A stretch of 7,639 bases of DNA from Dehalococcoidia bacterium UBA7891 (GTDB lineage: Bacteria; Chloroflexota; Dehalococcoidia; Lucifugimonadales; UBA826): the NCBI GenBank assembly GCA_002500485.1, contig DLRJ01000034.1, positions 1 to 7,639 on the forward strand. Direction: 5' to 3'. This document shows positions 1-5,589 of the stretch, in pieces. The notes beneath the pieces were generated by a model that worked only from the letters and a program-made list of their open reading frames with translations, had not been told where the DNA came from and searched no databases. The position numbers were made by a program, and so were the translations under genes. Position 1 is the stretch's first letter. Each line of letters opens with the position of its first letter.

Positions 1-76
1 ACTTCGCAGGACGGACTCAGTTAACTTTTCAGGGTCCCCCCCCCCAATAAGACAGTATTATTAAGAAATTAGGTTT

Positions 77-114
77 CATTATTCCACGTACAGGCTACGG
101 TAGGTGGAATAATG
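77..114 (-). terminator. Perfect 11-bp inverted repeat downstream of the DUF1501 gene, possible terminator
   Basis: The arms cattattccac (77-87) and gtggaataatg (104-114) are exact reverse complements around a 16-nt loop. After a G/G mismatch, three more pairs (89-91 with 100-102) can form inside the loop. The hairpin lies 25 bp past the stop codon of the minus-strand DUF1501 gene, where a terminator is expected. There is no U-tract after the stem on either strand, so it is not a textbook intrinsic terminator; it could be a transcript-stabilising hairpin or a dispersed palindrome. Confidence 0.4.
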
Positions 115-138
115 AGCTCATTTAGCGTCTAGTCGATA

Positions 139-1278
139 TTAATTGGCGCCGACAAAAAAGTTTTCACTAGAGAATGTCCCATTTACAATAGGGGCTGCTT
201 CTACCTCTAGCCAATTTTCCAGAATAGTTGAATACACGCCTCTGAAATCTTGGTTAGGTACAAGGTCTCCTTGTTCCAAAGCTTCTGCACGGGTTTCGGG
301 GTAACGACTGTACATGCCACCTTTAACGGCCGGGCCTATAACGAAAGATACCCCAGCTGCTCCATGATCAGTACCAGACCCGTTATCTCTAACCCTTCTT
401 CCAAACTCTGAGAAAAGGAACATTACAACATTTTCATCGTCCCCACTCATCTTGAGGTCATCCCAAAAATCTTGTATCGCCGCAGCCAGCTCTTTCCAAA
501 GTTTTGAGAAAGCAGGTGCCTGTGTGGCATGGGTGTCGTAACTACCCTGTTGTGTGTAAAACACCCTTGTTCCGAGACCTGCTTTATGGACTGAAGCGAC
601 ATCACGCAGGTTTTGAGCTATTTGACTATTACCGTATTCGATAGTGGACTCGTATTTTTCTGGAGCAACCTTCAGAATCTCGGCTCCGTTAAGAGCGTCG
701 ATTCCAGTCTGTCCAAGATAATCCATGACTGGACCTGAGCCCAGAGCGGCGCCGTACATGTTGGAGAAACGAGTAAGCATTTTTTCTCTTACCTTCTCTT
801 CTTCCACACTCGTTAGTAGCCCATAAGTCTCTACGTCAGCAACAGAAGCTACAGATACATTTGGTGCAACCAAGGCTCTTGGTAATCCTTGCCCGATGTT
901 TACTGCCGTAACAGGATTTTCTCCTTTAGGGTCTATTTCCCTTATCACTCTGCCCAACCATCCCTCAGTCCCAACCTTATCGGGTTCAGCAGTATGCCAA
1001 ATATCCATAGCGCGGAAATGTGACCTAACTGAGTCAGCGTAACCGATACCATGGATGATAGCCATGTCCCCTGTTCTATATATGTCAGCCATCGGTCCCA
1101 TTGCTGGGTGCATCGCGAACTCTTGATCGAGAGTCAACATGTTTTCCTGAGGTACTTGCAAGGACCGTCGATTGTCGTAGTAGTTGTTGTCGTTATAGGG
1201 GATTATTGTATTGAAATAATCGTTACCCCCTGTCAACTGTACAACAACGATAACTGGGGCTTTGTCTTTGGTTACCAT
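139..1278 (-). CDS. DUF1501 domain-containing protein, no signal peptide
   Basis: A 379-residue protein of the DUF1501 family, which belongs to the alkaline phosphatase/sulfatase-like fold group; its biochemical role is not established. Family landmarks appear in order: a first strand ending in QLTGGND (14-20) then NTIIPY; RSHFRAMDIW (85-94); GSYDTH (245-250), matching the usual GG-x-DTH; FLFSEFGRR (287-295); GTDHG (302-306), a likely metal-ligand site; and the closing DFRGVYSTIL (344-353). The ATG at 1278 is chosen because a strong GGGAGGAG lies 8 nt upstream. Most family members start with a twin-arginine leader; this one begins almost directly at the first core strand, so it is predicted to stay in the cytoplasm. 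It ends in TAA. The gene is transcribed away from the transporter operon. DUF1501 genes usually neighbour DUF1800 genes; here the DUF1800 gene lies at the other end of the window on the other strand. Family assignment is confident; function is unknown. Confidence 0.9.
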   Translation of the reverse strand: MVTKDKAPVIVVVQLTGGNDYFNTIIPYNDNNYYDNRRSLQVPQENMLTLDQEFAMHPAMGPMADIYRTGDMAIIHGIGYADSVRSHFRAMDIWHTAEPDKVGTEGWLGRVIREIDPKGENPVTAVNIGQGLPRALVAPNVSVASVADVETYGLLTSVEEEKVREKMLTRFSNMYGAALGSGPVMDYLGQTGIDALNGAEILKVAPEKYESTIEYGNSQIAQNLRDVASVHKAGLGTRVFYTQQGSYDTHATQAPAFSKLWKELAAAIQDFWDDLKMSGDDENVVMFLFSEFGRRVRDNGSGTDHGAAGVSFVIGPAVKGGMYSRYPETRAEALEQGDLVPNQDFRGVYSTILENWLEVEAAPIVNGTFSSENFFVGAN

Positions 1279-1286
1279 ATGAATGT

Positions 1287-1294
1287 CTCCTCCC
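1287..1294 (-). promoter_or_regulatory. Strong ribosome binding site of the DUF1501 gene
   Basis: On the minus strand this reads GGGAGGAG, ending 8 nt before the ATG at 1278. It fixes the start at that ATG and so supports the absence of an N-terminal signal peptide. Confidence 0.75.
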
Positions 1295-1315
1295 TACAGT
1301 TAGGTAATTCTTAGA

Positions 1316-1332
1316 ATTATACGACCATGGTC
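1316..1332 (-). promoter_or_regulatory. Candidate promoter -10 box and adjacent palindrome for the DUF1501 gene
   Basis: On the minus strand 1321-1316 reads TATAAT, an exact -10 consensus, placing a start of transcription near 1309 and giving a leader of about 30 nt. No good -35 box is visible at 16-18 nt. Just upstream lies a perfect 10-bp palindrome, gaccatggtc (1323-1332), and just downstream an interrupted palindrome aattc-tta-gaatt (1306-1318). A regulator binding the 10-mer would overlap the polymerase site. The operator role is inference; no regulator gene is in the window. Confidence 0.35.
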
Positions 1333-1585
1333 ACTTCACCAGATCGATACTTTCTCGTAGAAGTCATAAAAGCCAGCCTTTCTTATGTTCTTTGAGCTGA
1401 ATCATCGTAGTAGGCCTCCTTGCTCTTTCTAGAGTCTTCTTCTCGAATCTTGTCTTTTACCGGTAAGGGGCCGATTAAGCCAAGGCATCGAACCAGGAGG
1501 TTCTCGAAAGACATTGTTGCATATCTCTCAGCATAAAACATAAATAATGATCGGTGTTTAGGGAAAAAAAAGCCATACATTGAGG

Positions 1586-1614
1586 TTGCAATTTGGAAAC
1601 TTTTTATCAATAAT
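1586..1614 (+). promoter_or_regulatory. Candidate sigma-70-type promoter for the transporter operon
   Basis: TTGCAA (1586-1591, 4 of 6 to TTGACA) is followed after exactly 17 nt by AATAAT (1609-1614, 5 of 6 to TATAAT). Transcription would start near 1621, giving a leader of about 90 nt before the lipoprotein ATG. A weaker alternative pair, ttggat (1637-1642) with aaatat (1661-1666), has an 18-nt spacer. The region is AT-rich, so chance matches are possible. Confidence 0.35.
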
Positions 1615-1694
1615 GTACGAAATCCTCATCGCAGTTTTGGATCCTAATTATTAATTTGCCAAATATTTGAGATTTGGTTACCCAGAAATCAAGC

Positions 1695-1699
1695 AGGAG
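1695..1699 (+). promoter_or_regulatory. Ribosome binding site that selects the ATG at 1711
   Basis: AGGAG sits 11 nt before the ATG at 1711 but only 2 nt before an in-frame TTG at 1702. The latter spacing is too short for initiation, so the ATG is preferred and the protein begins MNQALK. Confidence 0.6.
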
Positions 1700-1710
1700 A
1701 TTTGTTAACA

Positions 1711-3546
1711 ATGAATCAAGCACTCAAGATGCGCTTTTTGATCACAGCCTTGGTGGCCACCTTCATTTTGGCTGTCAGTGCAGCCTGTACTACTGAAGTT
1801 GAAGTAGTCAAGGAAGTGATTAAAGAGGTACCGGTAGAGGTAGAAGTGATTAAAGAGGTAGTCAAAGAAGTAGAAGTAGTAAAAGAAGTCGAGATTGAGA
1901 AGATAGTCGAGAAACTCGAAATTGTCGTCGCGACTCCCGGTCCTGTCGATTTTTACGTGGAGACTTTAGATCCGAACCACAAACGTGGAGGAACCTTGAA
2001 ATGGGCGAGCGGTGGGCCTGTGGCACACTATGATTATTTTTGTTGCGGCAGCATGAACTGGCACGGCACGATGCATACCATGTACGACAAGTTATTGCGT
2101 CACGACACGAGGACCGCTGATATGACTGTCATTCCAGAAATCGGTACTTCATGGGAACGATCTTCTGATGGTAAGACGTACACATTCCAAATCAGGGATG
2201 GGGTTAAATTTCATAGCGGCGAGGAACTGACGGGTCACGATGTTAAGGCGACCTTTGATAGGGGGGTATTCCCAGAAACTTTTGGAGAAGGGTTAGCCTC
2301 TGTTAATAGAGGTGTCATGCAGAGCGCCACTCTTAAAGAGATAACATCTACTGATAGTGAGGTAGTCTTCAATTTTGAAGAGGCTCCGACCATGACGCAT
2401 GCGATGGCAGGATTTACTGATTTCTCATTCATGATCAGTCGTAAAGCTGACTGGGAGGATACCAATGGTAGTTTTAAACAAATTGACTTGAGCAAAGTCA
2501 CTGGAACGGGTCCGTTTAAGTTTGTTGAAACAACCGCAGACCATTTCCTTGTGGAGGCTAATGTAGATTATTGGAATCCTCATACTCCTTATCTTGATAG
2601 AGTTGAGACCATTTATTTCTCTCCCTTCACTCCTGCATTGACAGCAGCCGGTCAGACTAACATGCTTGATATATTCCAGGCGACGGCACCTGCCGACAAC
2701 GAAAAAGTAGGCGCTATACCTCAAATATCACGTAATACAGTCTTATGGCCATTCTACTGGCACATTTTATTCAATGCCGACAAGGCCCCTTTTAATGATG
2801 TGCGGATGAGACAAGCAGTCGCTCTAGTGGTTGCACCTGAAATTCTAGTTAATGGTATGAACCAATCTCTTGGTGCTACGTTTGGGGGAGGATGGTTTCC
2901 AGAGGGGATGGGTGTACAAGCATACACTGCGGATCAACTGAGAACCCAAAAATATTGGAGAGAGCCAACAGCAGAGGATATAGCTGAGGCGAAAGCCCTC
3001 CTGGCTGACGCAGGATATCCGGAAGGAACACCTCTGCCTAAGCTTGATTTACCGGGAAGAAATAATAAATTCAACACGGTTGTAGTGGAACTCATACAAG
3101 CACAGCTTCTACAGCACCTAGGGTGGGAGTCAGAGCCTCGAATGGTTGATGTTGGGGTGTGGCGTGAAATTAAAGCTGCTGGGGAATTTGACATGGGGCT
3201 CAATAATGCCCTGTATTCTGTCCCTGCACCGGAATCCTTTGTTAGAGACATTACAGGTACCTGTGGTGATGTCCCTTGTAATTTCAACCTTGGTAAGTTC
3301 AAAGACCCCGTTCTGGATGGCCTTTTTGCAGAACTTAAAGCTGCAGCACCAGGGGACAGGTACGCAGCATCTATACCGCTCTATGACCAACTGAATACAG
3401 GGTGGCCGATTCTGCCGATGACACAGGCTGGACGGAACATTGTCTGGTTCTATCCAGACGTTAAAGGGATGCCGGCTAATGGAAGCACATATGCTGGATT
3501 CGCTGAAAAAATCAGTAGATTCGACCACGTGTGGCTCGACAGATAA
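1711..3546 (+). CDS. ABC transporter substrate-binding lipoprotein, solute-binding family 5 (peptide/nickel/oligopeptide type)
   Basis: A 611-residue extracytoplasmic lipoprotein that would capture a peptide or similar solute for the two permeases encoded next. A short N-terminus with K6 and R8 precedes a hydrophobic segment (about 9-25) and Cys26 in a lipobox-like VSAAC context; Ser at -3 is atypical. Residues 29-70 are a Val-Glu-Lys repeat linker. The mature domain starts near KRGGTLKWA and shows family 5 signatures: AYDY-like opening, SWERSSDGKTYTFQIRDGVKFHSGEELTGHDV in pieces, the GTGPFKF strand, the YW-x-P step after it, and FNDVRMRQAVALV. It ends in TAA. Cysteines beyond Cys26 include C111-C112 and C518/C523, unusual for a surface protein and possibly disulfide-bonded. 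Length is slightly above the usual 500-600 because of the linker. The gene is first in the putative operon and is separated from the permeases by a strong hairpin. The substrate cannot be read from sequence: peptide, opine, nickel and sugar binders share this fold. Confidence 0.92.
   Translation: MNQALKMRFLITALVATFILAVSAACTTEVEVVKEVIKEVPVEVEVIKEVVKEVEVVKEVEIEKIVEKLEIVVATPGPVDFYVETLDPNHKRGGTLKWASGGPVAHYDYFCCGSMNWHGTMHTMYDKLLRHDTRTADMTVIPEIGTSWERSSDGKTYTFQIRDGVKFHSGEELTGHDVKATFDRGVFPETFGEGLASVNRGVMQSATLKEITSTDSEVVFNFEEAPTMTHAMAGFTDFSFMISRKADWEDTNGSFKQIDLSKVTGTGPFKFVETTADHFLVEANVDYWNPHTPYLDRVETIYFSPFTPALTAAGQTNMLDIFQATAPADNEKVGAIPQISRNTVLWPFYWHILFNADKAPFNDVRMRQAVALVVAPEILVNGMNQSLGATFGGGWFPEGMGVQAYTADQLRTQKYWREPTAEDIAEAKALLADAGYPEGTPLPKLDLPGRNNKFNTVVVELIQAQLLQHLGWESEPRMVDVGVWREIKAAGEFDMGLNNALYSVPAPESFVRDITGTCGDVPCNFNLGKFKDPVLDGLFAELKAAAPGDRYAASIPLYDQLNTGWPILPMTQAGRNIVWFYPDVKGMPANGSTYAGFAEKISRFDHVWLDR
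1795..1920 (+). repeat. Val-Glu-Lys repeat-encoding tract in the lipoprotein linker
   Basis: Codons 29-70 of the lipoprotein encode alternating units such as VVKEV, VIKEV and VEVEV. At DNA level the 18-mer gaagtgattaaagaggta occurs exactly twice (1813-1830 and 1843-1860) at a 30-bp period, with further degenerate copies. The product is probably an extended or coiled-coil stalk that holds the binding domain away from the membrane anchor. Such tracts can change length by slippage or recombination. Confidence 0.85.
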
Positions 3547-3552
3547 AATAAA

Positions 3553-3567
3553 TTCAGAGCCAAAATT
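3553..3567 (+). repeat. First copy of a 15-bp post-stop repeat
   Basis: The sequence ttcagagccaaaatt begins exactly 7 nt after the TAA of the lipoprotein gene. A copy with a single difference begins exactly 7 nt after the stop of the DppC-type gene (5544-5558). Two copies could be coincidence; no function is known. Confidence 0.35.
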
Positions 3568-3575
3568 TGATGGAT

Positions 3576-3620
3576 AACGGGGTTGTGTTGATGGGTAATG
3601 CCAGTCAATGCAACCCCGTT
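3576..3620 (+). terminator. Long hairpin between lipoprotein and permease genes, probable attenuator or mRNA-stabilising element
   Basis: The arms aacggggttg (3576-3585) and caaccccgtt (3611-3620) match perfectly over 10 bp. The stem can extend another 7 pairs through 3592 and 3604 using U-A, G-C and three G-U wobbles, leaving a short loop. It is followed by tttcttta, only a weak U-tract. Such hairpins after a binding-protein gene commonly protect the upstream message or cause partial termination, so that the binding protein is made in excess over the permeases. Both roles are inference here. Confidence 0.6.
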
Positions 3621-3632
3621 TCTTTAAATCCT

Positions 3633-3636
3633 GGAG
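3633..3636 (+). promoter_or_regulatory. Ribosome binding site supporting the TTG start of the DppB-type permease
   Basis: GGAG lies 7 nt before TTG 3644, the first possible start after an in-frame TGA at 3638-3640. The next in-frame ATG (codon 27) would remove most of the first membrane helix, so the TTG is chosen. Confidence 0.6.
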
Positions 3637-3643
3637 TTGAGTC

Positions 3644-4606
3644 TTGAAAGGATATCTAGCGCGCCGATTTCTTCTGACGATCCCCACTCTATTCGGTCTA
3701 ACCGTGCTTATCTTTGGGGCAATGCGAGTGCTGCCCGGTGGAGGGTTGGGAGCGTTTGTGGTGGATGATATGGTTTCTCAACAATTGACCGATGTACAAA
3801 TACAGGCGATAAAGAGAGAGCTCGGTCTTGATAGACCCTTATACATTCAATATTACACTTGGATGAGAGACGTATTTGATGGATCGTTTGGCTACTCACA
3901 GTCCCGAGGCGGGGAGCCGATAAAAGATTTAATTCTGAGCAGAGGTGTTATTAGCGCGGAGATAGGCATATTGTCAGTACTTTTGTCTTGGGTAATAGGA
4001 CTGCCAGTAGGAATGTTGAGCGCCATAAAGCCTAATAGTATCTGGGATAAGTTGGCGAGTACCACGACGGTTTTGTTTTTGGCCTTGCCAAATTTTTGGC
4101 TTGGCTTACTTATCGTGCTTGCTTGGGTAGTTTTTTGGGGTTACCATCCTCCGTTCGTCGGTGTGAACCCGTGGGTGGACCCTGTGGCAAACTTTAAGAT
4201 TATAATTGGACCGATTCTGGTGATGTCAACTTCGATGGCGGCCGTTATAGCCCGAATGGCGAGATCTTCTCTTTTTGAGGTACTTCGACAGGATTATGTT
4301 AAGACCGCCAAATCAAAAGGACTTGCCGAAAGGGTCGTCATAGCAAGGCATGTTTTACCCAACGCTCTTTTGCCTGTGCTTACGATCAGTGGGGTGATGT
4401 TGGGGTTCGTAATGGGAGGGTCTGTCGCCGTTGAAGTCGCTTTTACGACCCCTGGGCTCGGTCGATCAATAGTGTTAGCGACTATAGAGCGTGATATGAA
4501 TGTAGTTCAAAGCTTGGTATTGCTCTACGGAATGATATTTATCCTTGTCAACCTTATTATAGATCTTTTATACAGCGTCCTAGACCCACGGATACGGATG
4601 TCATAA
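3644..4606 (+). CDS. ABC transporter permease, DppB/OppB family
   Basis: A 320-residue inner-membrane protein, one half of the transport channel; its partner is the next gene. The start MKGYLARRFLLTIPTLFGLT leads into the first membrane helix (about 9-30), typical of this family. A soluble loop follows (about 31-100) with the family hallmark RELGLDRPLYIQYYTW (58-73) and DGSFGYS (79-85). Several further helices lie at about 101-125, 140-166, 187-205, 247-268 and 288-312. The EAA loop that docks on the ATPase is DYVKTAKSKGLAERVVIARH (217-236) followed by VLPNALLP. The protein closes with LDPRIR, as usual for the family. Length is normal. The start codon is TTG. It ends in TAA, 67 bp before the next gene; that gap contains a run of eight T (4634-4641) without a convincing hairpin. 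No ATPase gene is in the window. Confidence 0.95.
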   Translation: MKGYLARRFLLTIPTLFGLTVLIFGAMRVLPGGGLGAFVVDDMVSQQLTDVQIQAIKRELGLDRPLYIQYYTWMRDVFDGSFGYSQSRGGEPIKDLILSRGVISAEIGILSVLLSWVIGLPVGMLSAIKPNSIWDKLASTTTVLFLALPNFWLGLLIVLAWVVFWGYHPPFVGVNPWVDPVANFKIIIGPILVMSTSMAAVIARMARSSLFEVLRQDYVKTAKSKGLAERVVIARHVLPNALLPVLTISGVMLGFVMGGSVAVEVAFTTPGLGRSIVLATIERDMNVVQSLVLLYGMIFILVNLIIDLLYSVLDPRIRMS

Positions 4607-4673
4607 GAGGGTAACCACAGAGTGAGTACTGGATTTTTTTTACAGTTCCGAATCGTAGATAAATGGATTACAG

Positions 4674-5537
4674 ATGCGTGATATTTTATACAGCATAGTT
4701 GGGCCTGTAAGAGAATTCATCCTAACACGGCCGTGGCATTCCTTCTGGGGATTCGTAGCGTTTGTGATTATATTGTTGGGAGTGTTTGCTCCAATTATTG
4801 CGCCATATGATCCCCTCTGGGTAGACTTCCATAATTTCAAAGGTGCACCCGATAGCGATCATTGGTTTGGTACCGACAACATCGGGAGAGACCTAGCTTC
4901 ACGAATCATATACGGAGCTAGGTCATCACTTATTGTTGCGGCGTGTGCTGTTACTATTGGCACCCTCATTGGTGTGATATGGGGTATTGTCAGCGGATAT
5001 TTGGGAGGTAAGGTTGATTTAATTGCCGAAAGGTTTGTAGAAATACTTATGGCCCTGCCGGGACTGATTTTCGCTTATATGCTGGTCATTGTTTTGGGGC
5101 CTAGTATGTGGACTGTAATTTTCGCCTTATCAGTAACGAGAATTCCAACAGTAGCAAGAACCGTAAGATCGGTTGTTTTGGTTGTTAAACAGAGCATGTA
5201 TATTGAAGCCGCCAGAGCAATCGGAGCTTCTCAATTCAGGATCATGTGGAGACATGTTCTCCCGCAATGCGTCGCAGTTGTTATTGTGCTAATTACGATT
5301 AACATTGGGGGAATAATAATAGCCGAGGCCTCTTTGAGTTATCTTGGGGTAGGGATCAATCCCCCGACACCCTCATGGGGGAAAATGCTTGCTGAAGCAG
5401 GCGAACAACTATACCCACTTTGGTGGTTTGTTGCGGCCCCGGGGGTGTTTATAACCCTTACAGTATTAGCATTTAACCTCTTTGGTGATGGTTTACGGGA
5501 CGCACTTGATCCCAGATTGAGAGGAACAGAAAGGTAG
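4674..5537 (+). CDS. ABC transporter permease, DppC/OppC family
   Basis: A 287-residue inner-membrane permease that would pair with the preceding DppB-type protein. After a short cytoplasmic N-terminus comes the first helix (about 24-43), then the family signature HWFGTDNIGRD (63-73), and further helices at about 84-108, 123-142, 145-160, 198-217 and 248-270. The EAA loop is YIEAARAIGASQFRIMWRHV (176-195) then LPQC. The C-terminal features SYLGVGINPPTPSWG and NLFGDGLRDALDPRLR are standard. The ATG at 4674 has only a weak upstream GGA; an ATG at 4663 is out of frame and an in-frame TAG at 4656 rules out a longer product. It ends in TAG. In many operons the two ATPase genes follow at this point; here a selenoprotein-like gene follows after 52 bp. 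Confidence 0.95.
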   Translation: MRDILYSIVGPVREFILTRPWHSFWGFVAFVIILLGVFAPIIAPYDPLWVDFHNFKGAPDSDHWFGTDNIGRDLASRIIYGARSSLIVAACAVTIGTLIGVIWGIVSGYLGGKVDLIAERFVEILMALPGLIFAYMLVIVLGPSMWTVIFALSVTRIPTVARTVRSVVLVVKQSMYIEAARAIGASQFRIMWRHVLPQCVAVVIVLITINIGGIIIAEASLSYLGVGINPPTPSWGKMLAEAGEQLYPLWWFVAAPGVFITLTVLAFNLFGDGLRDALDPRLRGTER

Positions 5538-5543
5538 ATTTGG

Positions 5544-5558
5544 TTCAGGGCCAAAATT
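5544..5558 (+). repeat. Second copy of the 15-bp post-stop repeat
   Basis: The sequence ttcagggccaaaatt differs by one base from 3553-3567 and likewise begins exactly 7 nt after a stop codon, here the TAG of the DppC-type gene. It sits upstream of the ribosome binding site of the selenoprotein gene. Confidence 0.35.
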
Positions 5559-5589
5559 AAGTAAAATATGGAGTAGAGAGGGGAAAGAT

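Larger units (their letters stand above)
1295..1710. other. Divergent intergenic region without a supported gene
   Basis: This stretch separates the minus-strand DUF1501 gene from the plus-strand transporter operon. It holds a candidate promoter for each side, a 10-bp palindrome ttaccggtaa (1457-1466), and an AT-rich segment before the lipoprotein gene. The only open frame of note is a 75-codon minus-strand frame (1383-1610) that starts with TTG, has no well-placed ribosome binding site and shows no family resemblance. No tRNA, riboswitch or mobile element was recognised. Confidence 0.6.

Noticed and set aside
1484..1502. tRNA T-arm-like ggttcgatgcc on the minus strand
   Set aside because: The flanking bases do not form a 5-bp T stem and no acceptor, D or anticodon arms can be found around it.
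1383..1610. 75-codon minus-strand open frame in the intergenic region
   Set aside because: TTG start without a well-placed ribosome binding site, no recognisable motif, and it lies over the plus-strand promoter candidate.
1702..1710. TTG at 1702 as start of the lipoprotein
   Set aside because: Only 2 nt from the AGGAG; the ATG at 1711 has workable spacing.
1795..1920. Repeat tract as a CRISPR array
   Set aside because: The repeats are coding, short and contiguous without unique spacers, and translate to a regular lipoprotein linker.
3130..3687. 185-codon minus-strand frame
   Set aside because: It overlaps the end of the lipoprotein gene, the hairpin and the start of the DppB-type gene, all well supported on the plus strand; its translation shows no family features.
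4634..4641. Run of eight T as an intrinsic terminator between the two permease genes
   Set aside because: No stable GC-rich hairpin precedes it; only about three base pairs can form around it.
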